A stretch of DNA of 64,000 nt from Iamia sp. SCSIO 61187 (GTDB lineage Bacteria; Actinomycetota; Acidimicrobiia; Acidimicrobiales; Iamiaceae). Location of the stretch: the NCBI RefSeq assembly GCF_019443745.1, contig NZ_CP050948.1, forward strand, positions 2,232,001 to 2,296,000, read 5' to 3'. Numbering within the stretch: the first letter of the stretch is position 1; each line of letters starts with the position of its first letter. Positions 16,385 to 23,877 of the stretch are shown here, piece after piece. The notes below the pieces were generated by a model, which was not told the DNA's origin, did no database searches, and worked only from the letters and a program-made list of their open reading frames with translations. A program made the translations under genes and the position numbers.

Positions 16385-18394
16385 GTGGCCCCGAGCCATC
16401 GAGGACGAGACAGGGGTGCCGGTCCGGCCGTGATGGTCGGCATCCTCGGGGTGCTCGTCGTCGTGGCGCTCGCCGTCGCAGCTGTGGTGGTCCTCACCCA
16501 GGACGACGAGGGCGGCGGGGGCGGCGGAGGCGGCGAGCGCGAGGCGGCCACCGCCGCCGTGGCCCGCTTCGTGGAGGCGGTCAACGCCGGCACCCCCGGC
16601 GAGGGTGGGACGGTGCAGCCGGCGGCGGAGGTCGACGCCGCCTTCACCGCCCTCACCGAGGGCCTCGGGACGGTGACGGTGGAGGCCACGGCCGGCGACG
16701 TCAGCCTGGCCGAGGACGAGGACAGCGCCACCGCCCCCCTCACGGCCGTCTGGAGCGTCGAGGGGGCCACCTGGGACACCAGCGGCACCGTGACCGCCAC
16801 CATCGCCGGCGCCGAGGGAGAGCAGGGCGAGTGGAAGGTCCTCTGGGACGTCGCCGCCCTCGACAACCGCCTGCGCGCCGGGGACTCCCTGTCGGTCACC
16901 CCCACCCAGCCGGGCCGGGCGCCGATCCTCGACGGTGCCGGCGAGCCCCTCGTCGCCCCGACGCCCGTGGTTGTCGTGGGCGTGGTGCCCGGCGACGTCC
17001 CCGACACCCTGGCCCTGGCCGACGAGCTGGCCCGGCTCCTGGACCTCGACGCCGCCGAGCTGGCCGGCCGGATCGACGCGACCCCCGACGACCAGTTCCT
17101 CGAGATCATCACCCTGCGGCGCAGCGACTACGACCCGATCCGGGACCAGCTCCAGCCCCTCCCGGGCACCCGTTTTCGGGAGGAGGAGGCCCTGCTCCCG
17201 CCCAGTCGCACGTTCGCTCGTCCGCTCCTGGGCACGGTGGGGCCGGCCGACGAGGAGGACGTGGCCGAGTCCGAGGGCCGGCTCGAGCTCGGTGAGCCCA
17301 CCGGCCAGGGCGGCGTCCAGGGCCGCTACGACGAGCAGCTGAGCGGGACGCCAGGGCTCGAGATCCGGGTCTCGCGCCCGCCCGCCGACGCGCCTCCCGA
17401 CGGCTCGAGCTCGACCGCGACGACGGAGCCGGCGCCGCCCACGGTCGAGACGCTCGAGCAGATCGACCCGACCCCCGGCACCCCGGTGCGCATGACGCTG
17501 GACCGGGCCGCCCAGGAGGCGGCCGAGGCCGCCCTGGCGGGCGACCCCCGCCTGACGGCCCTGGTCGCCGTGCGGGTCAGCACCAGCGAGGTCCTGGCCG
17601 CCGCCACCGGCCCGACGGGCAGTGCCCAGAACATCGCCTTCAACGGCCAGGTCGCCCCCGGCTCGACGTTCAAGGTGGTCTCGTCGCTGGCGCACATCCG
17701 CCGGGGCCTCACCCCGGACCAGATCGTCCCCTGCCCGGCGACGGCCACCGCCGGGGGCCAGCCGTTCCGCAACGCCGGTGGCTTCGTCCTCGGCGACGTG
17801 CCCTTCCGCGAGGATTTCGCCGCCTCGTGCAACACCGCCTTCGTCAACCTGTCGGCCGACCTCGAACCGGGTGACCTCGGCGCCGCCGGCGCGGCGTTCG
17901 GCCTCGGCGCCGAGTGGGACGTCGGCCTGGGCTCGTTCAACGGCTCGGTGCCGCCGTTCGAGAGCGCGGCCGAGGCCGGTGCCGCGTCGATCGGCCAGGG
18001 CCGGGTCCAGGCCAGCCCGCTGAGCATGGCGATGGTCGCGGCGACGGTCGCCGCCGGCCGGTGGAAGGCGCCCCGCGTCATCGCCGAGCCGGCCGCCGAG
18101 GACCCGCCGGCCGAGATCCCCCTCGACCCGACCGAGGCCGGCTTCCTCCGGGACATGATGCGCGCCGTGGTGGTCGACGGCACCGCCACCGGCTCGCTCG
18201 GGGGCCTGCCCGGCGAGGTCTTCGCCAAGACCGGCACCGCCGAGTTCGGCAGCGGCGAGGACCTCCAGACCAACGCCTGGATCATCGGCTGGCGCGACGA
18301 CGTCGCCTTCTGCGTCTTCGTCGAGGGCGGAGCCGGCGGCGGCAGCGTCGCCGGCCCCATCGCCGCCGCCTTCCTCAACGCCTACGGAGGCTGA
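16385..18394 (+). CDS. Penicillin-binding transpeptidase with NTF2-like N-terminal domain (PBP2a/MecA-like architecture)
   Basis: About 669 residues. A short basic cytoplasmic head and one membrane helix (about residues 16-40) lead into a Gly-rich spacer. An NTF2-like MecA_N domain follows (AVARFVEAVNAG onward), then a dimerisation-like region, then the D,D-transpeptidase. The transpeptidase motifs are complete: GSTFK (SxxK), SCN (SxN) and KTGTAEF (KTG). It should crosslink peptidoglycan in the periplasm or cell-wall space. The chosen GTG has GGAGG 4 bp upstream; an internal ATG at 16433 would remove the basic head. The open frame extends further upstream without a start signal. Its 3' end lies in repeat family B. 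Confidence 0.87.
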   Translation: MAPSHRGRDRGAGPAVMVGILGVLVVVALAVAAVVVLTQDDEGGGGGGGGEREAATAAVARFVEAVNAGTPGEGGTVQPAAEVDAAFTALTEGLGTVTVEATAGDVSLAEDEDSATAPLTAVWSVEGATWDTSGTVTATIAGAEGEQGEWKVLWDVAALDNRLRAGDSLSVTPTQPGRAPILDGAGEPLVAPTPVVVVGVVPGDVPDTLALADELARLLDLDAAELAGRIDATPDDQFLEIITLRRSDYDPIRDQLQPLPGTRFREEEALLPPSRTFARPLLGTVGPADEEDVAESEGRLELGEPTGQGGVQGRYDEQLSGTPGLEIRVSRPPADAPPDGSSSTATTEPAPPTVETLEQIDPTPGTPVRMTLDRAAQEAAEAALAGDPRLTALVAVRVSTSEVLAAATGPTGSAQNIAFNGQVAPGSTFKVVSSLAHIRRGLTPDQIVPCPATATAGGQPFRNAGGFVLGDVPFREDFAASCNTAFVNLSADLEPGDLGAAGAAFGLGAEWDVGLGSFNGSVPPFESAAEAGAASIGQGRVQASPLSMAMVAATVAAGRWKAPRVIAEPAAEDPPAEIPLDPTEAGFLRDMMRAVVVDGTATGSLGGLPGEVFAKTGTAEFGSGEDLQTNAWIIGWRDDVAFCVFVEGGAGGGSVAGPIAAAFLNAYGG

Positions 18395-18423
18395 GCGAAG
18401 CGAGGCCGACCAGACAGGCAACG
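18381..18423 (+). repeat. 43-bp gene-end repeat (family B), copy 2
   Basis: Matches 6904-6946 at 38 of 43 positions and, like that copy, supplies the last Tyr-Gly-Gly codons and the TGA of the preceding gene. Confidence 0.75.
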
Positions 18424-18456
18424 GAGGCTGAGCGAAGCGAGGCCACCAGACAGCGA
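18421..18456 (+). repeat. Partial tandem copy of the family B repeat
   Basis: ACGGAGGCTGAGCGAAGCGA and the following bases repeat 18384 onward after 37 bp, with one base missing near 18445. It lies between the transpeptidase stop and the 33-bp repeat bounding the HNH gene. Confidence 0.7.
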
Positions 18457-18489
18457 GGCCACGGAAGGTGCCTGGCACCATCCGTGGCG
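18457..18489 (+). repeat. 33-bp boundary repeat of HNH element, left copy
   Basis: Palindromic: CCACGGA-A-GGTGCC pairs with GGCACC-A-TCCGTGG with an A/A mismatch. Identical to 19995-20027 except for T at 18473 (G at 20011), in the same orientation. Confidence 0.85.
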
Positions 18490-18539
18490 GGGCGCGGTGG
18501 TGAGCCCGCAGCGTTGCGGACTCACCGGGGGTCGGCGTA

Positions 18540-19727
18540 TCAGGCGGCGAGGGCCCGTCGGTCGACGGGCTGGGATCGTCGTCTCCGTCCGTCGGGGGTG
18601 GTGACGATGACGGTGGCGTCGGGTCGGAGCTCGATGGTCCAGCCGGGGCGGTGGACGACGCCGTGGTGGTACCGGCACAGCAGGACCAGGTTCCGCAGGT
18701 TCGTCGGTCCTCGGTGGGCGATCCACTCGGCCACGTGGTGCCCGTCGGTCCGATGGGCAGGCCGGTCGCACCCCGGGAACCGGCACCCGCGGTCTCTGAT
18801 GCACAGCGCCTGGAACAACGGCGCCGGGATCGTCCGGGTGGAGCGTCCGTAGTCGAGGACGGTGCCGTCAGCGCGGGTGATGACCCGGTGGATGTTCGCA
18901 TCGCAGGCCAGCTGTCGGGCGGCCTGGGCGGTGATCGGTGTGCCGTCGTCGAAGCACCCCTGCCCTCGGCCCTCGATCAGGTTCTCGAGGCCGATGGTGA
19001 TGTTGATGTGCGGGCGGTGCCGTCCGCCCTTGTGGTCGGACTGGTGGTCGAGGAAGTGGGTGAAGATCTCGGCCAGCGCGTCGTGGCGGCGTTGGGCGGG
19101 TGTCCGCTCGTCGTCCTCGCCCTTCTTGCCCATGACGAGGCGGAGCGCGGCCTGGGCGGCGTGGAAGGCCTCGGGTTCGAGGTTCGCGTCCAACCGCCCA
19201 CCGTTGAGCGTCGGCGACAGGTGCGCGGACCGGTCCGGGTCCGGTTCGCCTTCGTGGCCGTCGTCGACGATCTCCTTGGCATGGGCGGCCCAGGTCTTCA
19301 TCGCCACAACCGCCCCGGCCACGTCGAGCTCACCCAACACCCGGACGAGGTGGTCCTCATCCGATTGGAACAACGGGGCGGTGCGGTCGTTGAGGTTCGC
19401 CACCACCGCGGCGACATGCCCCCCGGACACTGATCCGTCGAGCCACGCCGTCTGCAGGATCGGGAGGTGGCCGAGGCGTCGGGCGGTCTTGGCCATCCGT
19501 TGGGCGTCATGAGCGGTCATCCGCCCCTTGACCCGCAGCCAGGTCGCCATGGTGGGGCACCCGTCGGCGGTGTCGTACTCGTTGGTGGCCTCGAAGGACC
19601 CCACCGCCTGGAAGATCTTGGCGTCGAGGCGGTCACGCAGGAAGAGGGCTTCTTCGAGGGCGTCGCCGTCGACCGGGATGTCCAGGTCATCGATGGTGGT
19701 GGCGAGCGCCTCGAACATGACACCCAT
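18540..19727 (-). CDS. DUF222 domain / HNH endonuclease (13E12 repeat family) protein
   Basis: A 395-residue protein: an N-terminal helical DUF222 region (residues about 10-250) with GCPTMATWLRVKGRMT and the conserved RRLGHLP stretch, then a C-terminal HNH nuclease. The nuclease has CRFPGCDRP, the catalytic H-H pair in DGHHVAEW, the Asn in GPTNLRNLVLLC and the final His in CRYHHGVVHRPGW. Two Cys pairs would hold zinc. Codon use and GC are visibly lower than in neighbours, consistent with transfer. Starts at 19727 or 19718 are equally plausible; neither has a ribosome site. Confidence 0.87.
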   Translation of the reverse strand: MGVMFEALATTIDDLDIPVDGDALEEALFLRDRLDAKIFQAVGSFEATNEYDTADGCPTMATWLRVKGRMTAHDAQRMAKTARRLGHLPILQTAWLDGSVSGGHVAAVVANLNDRTAPLFQSDEDHLVRVLGELDVAGAVVAMKTWAAHAKEIVDDGHEGEPDPDRSAHLSPTLNGGRLDANLEPEAFHAAQAALRLVMGKKGEDDERTPAQRRHDALAEIFTHFLDHQSDHKGGRHRPHINITIGLENLIEGRGQGCFDDGTPITAQAARQLACDANIHRVITRADGTVLDYGRSTRTIPAPLFQALCIRDRGCRFPGCDRPAHRTDGHHVAEWIAHRGPTNLRNLVLLCRYHHGVVHRPGWTIELRPDATVIVTTPDGRRRRSQPVDRRALAA

Positions 19728-19994
19728 GGTACCCGGCAGACGGGAATCGAACCCCACAAGCCCAAGAAATCCAGGCATCTCTGGGCTCCTGTGTCGCCGT
19801 GTGAGGCGCGCAGGTCGGTTGTGGTCAGTTGGCCCGCAGACGACGATGAGACGCTCAGAAGGCCACACAGCGGCAGACCGGGAACGGCACCAGAACCCGC
19901 CTGCCGCAGGGCCCACCGAATCGCAGCGACTCCACCAGCCCGCGGCTCCGGACGCACCGCCGCCCGGTATGTCGCGCCGACGCTGGTCGGCACG
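19728..19994. other. Non-coding stretch upstream of the HNH gene with a tRNA T-arm-like motif
   Basis: Together with the right boundary repeat this makes about 308 bp without a gene. Read on the minus strand it holds GGGGTTCGATTCCCG at 19739-19753, the T-loop consensus of tRNAs, followed by ...GGGTACCATGG next to the HNH start. The rest is less GC-rich than the genome and contains a GCCCA/TGGGC inverted repeat at 19759-19785. No complete tRNA cloverleaf can be drawn. Nothing else is recognised. Confidence 0.5.
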
Positions 19995-20027
19995 GGCCAC
20001 GGAAGGTGCCGGGCACCATCCGTGGCG
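19995..20027 (+). repeat. 33-bp boundary repeat of HNH element, right copy
   Basis: See the left copy at 18457-18489; 32 of 33 positions agree. It ends 8 bp before the stop of the gene at 20036. Confidence 0.85.
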
Positions 20028-20035
20028 CAGGGCGG

Positions 20036-20776
20036 CTAGCGGCGGCGGACGGCGGGGTGGGGGAGGAACGTGGTCGCCCCCCGGGCCTCGACGTACTCGA
20101 CGAGCATCCGAAAGGCGGTCCGGCTGGTCATCTCGATGATCTCGTCGCGCATCTCGACGTAGACCGGTCGGGCGCCGTCGAAGGCGCCGGGCTCGGCCGT
20201 GCACCACCAGTGGAACTCGAAGCCGCCCTCGCCCCAGTCCCGGCGCTTCCACTCCCGGAGCGTCGAGGTGACGTGGCCGTAGGCGTCGGTCTCGTCCACG
20301 CGGCGCAGGGGCACCTGCCAGCACACTTCGGGCTTCCAGTCCATGAAGCGCTCGCCGGAGGCGACCGCGGCCTGGTGGAGGGCGCAGCCGGGCCCGGCCG
20401 GGAACCCGGGGCGGTTGAGGAAGATGCAGGCGTCGTCGACCAGGCGGGAGACGATCTCGCCGTCCTTGTTGACCTTGATCGGCCCGCCCCGCTTCTTGGC
20501 CGTCTTCTTGAACTGCCACTGGTCGGCCGTCATCCGCTCGGCCATGGCCTCGACGTGGGCCCGGTCCTCGGCGCCGGTGAAGTGGGCGCCGTAGGAGCAG
20601 CAGCCCTGGACCATCTCGGGGGCGGGGCCGTCGAGGATGCCGGGGCAGCCCTGGCCGAAGATGCAGTGCCAGGGGCTGGTCAGGAACGAGACGTCGAAGA
20701 CCCAGGTGCGGTCCTCGTCGGGGTCGTCGAAGGAGACGTACTCGTGGAGGTCCTCGGGGGGGCGACGGCGGGCCAC
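20036..20776 (-). CDS. Conserved Cys-rich protein (YkgJ/DUF3109-like)
   Basis: A 246-residue protein with Cys clusters spread along the chain: HCIFGQGC, QGCCSYGAHF, ACIFLNR, GCALHQAA and EVCWQVPL. The spacing and the C-x-F-L pattern recall the YkgJ/DUF3109 group, thought to bind zinc or an iron-sulfur cluster, but the assignment is tentative. The C-terminal region is rich in Trp and acidic residues. No signal peptide. The GTG start lies 6 nt after a TAGGGT hexamer on the minus strand. It precedes nothing on its own strand except the HNH element. Confidence 0.75.
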   Translation of the reverse strand: MARRRPPEDLHEYVSFDDPDEDRTWVFDVSFLTSPWHCIFGQGCPGILDGPAPEMVQGCCSYGAHFTGAEDRAHVEAMAERMTADQWQFKKTAKKRGGPIKVNKDGEIVSRLVDDACIFLNRPGFPAGPGCALHQAAVASGERFMDWKPEVCWQVPLRRVDETDAYGHVTSTLREWKRRDWGEGGFEFHWWCTAEPGAFDGARPVYVEMRDEIIEMTSRTAFRMLVEYVEARGATTFLPHPAVRRR

Positions 20777-20782
20777 CGATCG

Positions 20783-20788
20783 ACCCTA
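20783..20788 (-). promoter_or_regulatory. -10 hexamer TAGGGT for the Cys-rich protein gene
   Basis: Minus-strand TAGGGT ends 6 nt before the GTG at 20776: leaderless arrangement. Confidence 0.6.
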
Positions 20789-20828
20789 CCGGCGCACGGC
20801 GGGCGCTCGGTCCACCGGACCCGCCCGC

Positions 20829-21572
20829 TCAGAGGTCGATGCGGTCGGCGACCTCGCCCCACAGGTCCCGCAGGGCGAGGGAGGCGAGGCTGCGGGGGGC
20901 GGCGATGACCGTGGGCACCTGCTCCATGGGCATGCGCTCGACCGCCGACGAGACGGGGACGGCGGAGGCGAGGAAGCGGCGCTCGGTCCGGACCTCGTCC
21001 ATGAGCTTGCGGTGGAGGGGCTTGCGCCGGTCGACCAGCGACAGGAACGGGGCCAGCAGCTCGGGCGGCGCCCCCAGGTCGTCGATCACGTCGGCGAAGC
21101 GATCCAGGGCGCGCAGGTCGAGGGGGGCGGGGACGACCGGGACCAGCAGCAGGTCGACCGAGCGCACCAGGACCTCGGTGGCGGGGCCGACGCCCGGGGG
21201 GCAGTCGACGAGCACCACGTCGTAGTCCCGGGCGACGGCGCTGAGGATCCGCTTCAGCGAGCGGCGGGGCTTGCGGTTGCTGCTGACGATGACGTCCGCC
21301 TCGCGGAGGCTGACGTCGCCGGGGAGCACGTCGAGACGGTCGATCGAGCTGCGGCGGACGGCCCCGGACAGGTCCCGGTCGCCGCCGAGGAGGCGCTGGG
21401 CGCCACCCCGCAGCTTGGGCTTGACGCCCAGGCAGGCGGTGGCCCCCGCCTGCGGGTCGATGTCCCACAGGAGGGTCCGGTGCCCGGCGGCGGCGGCGAG
21501 GGCGGCCAGGTTGACCGCGGTGCTGGTCTTCCCGACGCCCCCCTTGAGGGCGGTGAGGGCGACGGACTGCAC
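20829..21572 (-). CDS. ParA/MinD-family ATPase, orphan
   Basis: A 247-residue deviant Walker A ATPase: KGGVGKTSTAVN near residue 10 with the signature lysine, WDIDPQAGAT (switch I) and VLVDCPPGVG (Walker B region). No ParB gene or parS-like site is visible nearby, so chromosome segregation is unlikely to be its only role; many actinobacteria have such orphan ParA proteins that position other cargo. It is divergent from the 70-residue gene at 21587, with start codons only 14 bp apart, so the two promoters overlap. Confidence 0.88.
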   Translation of the reverse strand: MQSVALTALKGGVGKTSTAVNLAALAAAAGHRTLLWDIDPQAGATACLGVKPKLRGGAQRLLGGDRDLSGAVRRSSIDRLDVLPGDVSLREADVIVSSNRKPRRSLKRILSAVARDYDVVLVDCPPGVGPATEVLVRSVDLLLVPVVPAPLDLRALDRFADVIDDLGAPPELLAPFLSLVDRRKPLHRKLMDEVRTERRFLASAVPVSSAVERMPMEQVPTVIAAPRSLASLALRDLWGEVADRIDL

Positions 21573-21586
21573 GGACCGAGCATGGC

Positions 21587-21799
21587 ATGATCGCCCCCGT
21601 GGCCGGCGAGTTCGACGAGATCCGGGGGCGGCTGGAGGTCATCGCCGAGGAGCTGGCGGACCTGGCCATCGTGCGCCTGCGCGAGTCGATCGACGCCGGC
21701 GGCCACGAGCTGCCGGTCGACGAGAAGCGCCTGACCCGCGCCCGCCGGGCCGTCGAGAAGGCCATCGGCCTCCTCTCCGAGCCCGACGACACGCTGTAG
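21587..21799 (+). CDS. Small helical protein, 70 residues, unknown
   Basis: A charged, mostly helical protein: FDEIRGRLEVIAEELADLAI, then RLRESIDAG and a basic RLTRARRAVEKAIGLL. The heptad-like spacing of hydrophobic residues suggests a coiled coil or a short helical bundle. No named family recognised. It is divergent from parA by 14 bp and ends 4 bp before a strong hairpin terminator, so it is a real single-gene transcript; a partnership with the ParA ATPase is possible but only inferred from position. Confidence 0.7.
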   Translation: MIAPVAGEFDEIRGRLEVIAEELADLAIVRLRESIDAGGHELPVDEKRLTRARRAVEKAIGLLSEPDDTL

Positions 21800-21803
21800 C
21801 CCT

Positions 21804-21854
21804 CGAACCTTGTCCGGAACCCTGCCGAGGAGGGGGACTTCCGGACAAGGTTCG
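21804..21854. terminator. Hairpin terminator between convergent genes
   Basis: A perfect 16-bp stem, CGAACCTTGTCCGGAA with its complement at 21839-21854, and a 19-nt loop. It separates the 70-residue gene from the convergent LOG gene and is not related to family A. Confidence 0.85.
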
Positions 21855-21856
21855 GC

Positions 21857-22939
21857 TCAGGCGGCGTTGACGGCGCGGACGAGGTGGTGCAGCCCGGCCA
21901 TCTTGAACACGTCGAAGTGCAGGGCGAGGCGGGGGAGGTCGACCACGTCGTCGTCGGAGCGCTCGGGCGGGAAGGGGTCGGCCCGCTCGATGCGGCCCGA
22001 CGTGCACAGGTGGGCGAACCGTCGGTTCAGGTCGTCCAGGGCGGCATCGCTCACCGGGGTCGTCATCCGGATCACCAGCCGGTCGCCGACCCACCGGATC
22101 GAGTGGTAGCGCCGGTAGAAGCCGGTGATCAGCTCCGACGCCACCGCCACGTCGTCGGTCAGGTCGGCCAGGTCGATGTCGTGGGGGCTGATGTAGCCGC
22201 CGGCCTCGACCTCGTCGCGCACGAACCTCGTCCAGCCGTGCCAGTAGGTGCCGCCGGGCTCGTCGAGCAGGACGACGGGGGCAGGGACGGCCTTGCCGGT
22301 CTGCTGGAGGGTCAGCAGCTCCAGGGTCTCGTCGAGCGTGCCGAAGCCGCCGGGGAGGGCCACGAACCCGGCCGACTCCTTCATCAGCATCAGCTTGCGG
22401 GTGAAGAAGTACTTCATCGTCACCAGCTTCGGGTCGCCGGTGATGACCTCGTTGGCGCTCTGCTCGAACGGCAGCCGGATGTTCACGCCGATCGAGCGCT
22501 CGACGCCGGCGCCCTCCATCCCGGCGAGCATGATCCCCGGTCCCGCCCCGGTGATGACCATCCACCCGGCGTCGGCCAGCTGCTTGGCGACCTGGCGGGT
22601 CTGCTCGTAGAGGGGGCTGCCCTCCTTGGTGCGGGCCGAGCCGAAGATCGTGACCTTGGGGACGTCGCGGTAGTCCGCGAAGAGGGCGAAGGCGTCGCGC
22701 ATCTCGGCGATGGCGGCCCGCACGATCTTGAGGTCGAGCCGGGCGGTGTCGTCGCGGCCGAGCCGGGCGGCGGACCGGATGATGTCGCGGACCAGGTCGG
22801 CGTCGGTCGGGGGGTCGACGGCGTCGACCAGGGCGGCGATGGCGTCCTCGACGTGCTGGTCGAGGTGGGCGCCGAGGGCCTGCGCCGTCCGCGTCGTGCC
22901 GAGCGCGGCGGCCGTGGGGGGAGGGGCGTCGGTGCTCAT
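21857..22939 (-). CDS. LOG family protein (Rossmann-fold nucleotide 5'-monophosphate nucleosidase)
   Basis: A 360-residue protein with the LOG/lysine-decarboxylase-like motif PGGFGTLDE near residue 200 and the nucleotide-binding GSART and GAGPGIM segments. LOG enzymes hydrolyse nucleotide 5'-monophosphates, for instance releasing cytokinins. This one is roughly twice the length of the minimal LOG (about 190), with N- and C-terminal extensions as in the longer PpnN/YgdH-type members. Ends next to the hairpin at 21804. The upstream 74-residue gene stops 7 bp before its ATG, suggesting an operon. Confidence 0.86.
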   Translation of the reverse strand: MSTDAPPPTAAALGTTRTAQALGAHLDQHVEDAIAALVDAVDPPTDADLVRDIIRSAARLGRDDTARLDLKIVRAAIAEMRDAFALFADYRDVPKVTIFGSARTKEGSPLYEQTRQVAKQLADAGWMVITGAGPGIMLAGMEGAGVERSIGVNIRLPFEQSANEVITGDPKLVTMKYFFTRKLMLMKESAGFVALPGGFGTLDETLELLTLQQTGKAVPAPVVLLDEPGGTYWHGWTRFVRDEVEAGGYISPHDIDLADLTDDVAVASELITGFYRRYHSIRWVGDRLVIRMTTPVSDAALDDLNRRFAHLCTSGRIERADPFPPERSDDDVVDLPRLALHFDVFKMAGLHHLVRAVNAA

Positions 22940-22946
22940 GTCCGGG

Positions 22947-23171
22947 TCAGCCTCCCACGACCGGCTCGGGGACCTCCACGGGTGGGCTCCCGACCCCGCC
23001 CTCGGTCGGCTCGTCGTCGCCGGACGCCAGGACGAGGGTGAGCACCACGGCGGCGAGCATCGAGAGGGCGACGAGGACGGCGACGACGACCAACCGACGG
23101 GTGGGCAGCCCCGAGGGCGCCCGGCGATCCGGCGGCGCGGTCCGGCTGGACCTGTCCTCGGCATCGCCCAC
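22947..23171 (-). CDS. Small single-pass membrane protein, unknown
   Basis: 74 residues: a basic N-terminal tail (RRAPSGLPTRR), one transmembrane helix LVVVAVLVALSMLAAVVLTLVL and an acidic Pro/Gly-rich outer tail. No family recognised. GTG start 8 nt after a TAGCGT hexamer (23180-23185, minus strand). It sits between the LytR_C protein and the LOG gene on the same strand. Confidence 0.65.
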   Translation of the reverse strand: MGDAEDRSSRTAPPDRRAPSGLPTRRLVVVAVLVALSMLAAVVLTLVLASGDDEPTEGGVGSPPVEVPEPVVGG

Positions 23172-23208
23172 GGCGCCGGACGCTACAGGGGACGGCGCCC
23201 GGTGTCGC

Positions 23209-23835
23209 TCAGGGGAGGCTGTCGGCGCCGAGGACCACCACGATGTCCGCCTCGGCGGCGGCGGGCGCCTCGCCCAGCGGCTCCGCGGGCCGGGCCTCGA
23301 CCGGGGCGTCGGGGAAGCCCAGCAGGTCGGCGATGGAGGCGGCGTCGGGCTCGAGCTCGGGCAGGGCGACGTACACGGTCGTCGTCTCGACGGTGTCGGT
23401 CAGGGCGTCGGACCGCTCGGTCTCGTACCCGGCCTCGTCGAGGCGGTCGCCGTTGTCGGCCGCCCACCCCCGCTGCGGGGTGCCGTTCAAGACGACGACG
23501 CTCACCGACGCCGGGTCCTGGGTCACCGGGGGGGCGGCGGTGGTGGTCGGGGCCGTGGTCGGGGGACCGGCGGCGGTGGTGGGGACGACCGACCCGCCCC
23601 GGGGGCGGTCCCGCTCGACCCGGTCGACGAGGAGGTAGGTGCCGGCCACGAAGGCGAGGACGACGGCCAGGACCAGGCCCAGCCACAGGACCCCGCCGCC
23701 GCGGCGGCGGGCTCTCGGCGGCCCCACCGGGGCCGACGGTCCGGGGGGCGGCGGGGGCGGGGCCGGCTCGGCCGCCGGCGCGGGGAGGTCCAGCTCGTCG
23801 CGGAGGAACCGCACCGTCTGGTCGTCGTCACCCAC
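23209..23835 (-). CDS. LytR C-terminal domain-containing membrane protein
   Basis: 208 residues. A cytoplasmic Pro-rich N-terminal stretch of about 47 residues, one membrane helix (VLWLGLVLAVVLAFVAGTYLLV), a Thr/Pro linker, and a LytR_C domain recognised by VSVVVLNGTPQRGWAADNGDRL and the later DIVVVLGAD. LytR_C domains accompany cell-wall polymer (LCP) ligases, but no LCP domain is present here. The domain faces outward. GTG start 8 nt after TAGCGT at 23844-23849 on the minus strand. Confidence 0.83.
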   Translation of the reverse strand: MGDDDQTVRFLRDELDLPAPAAEPAPPPPPPGPSAPVGPPRARRRGGGVLWLGLVLAVVLAFVAGTYLLVDRVERDRPRGGSVVPTTAAGPPTTAPTTTAAPPVTQDPASVSVVVLNGTPQRGWAADNGDRLDEAGYETERSDALTDTVETTTVYVALPELEPDAASIADLLGFPDAPVEARPAEPLGEAPAAAEADIVVVLGADSLP

Positions 23836-23877
23836 CTCGTCGGACGCTACTGCGCCCCACCGCCTCCGCCGCGGACG

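Larger units (their letters stand above)
18457..20027 (-). mobile_element. Putative 13E12-type element: DUF222/HNH gene between direct copies of a palindrome
   Basis: The 1.57-kb segment is bounded by 33-bp near-identical palindromes and contains one gene of the 13E12/DUF222-HNH family plus a non-coding stretch of about 300 bp. In Mycobacterium tuberculosis the related REP13E12 genes are repeated, apparently mobile units. Mobility here is inferred from layout; no transposase or recombinase is present. Confidence 0.5.

Noticed and set aside
19735-19800. Complete tRNA gene on the minus strand
   Set aside because: Only a T-loop-like motif is present. T-stem pairing fails after three pairs and no D-arm or anticodon arm can be drawn.
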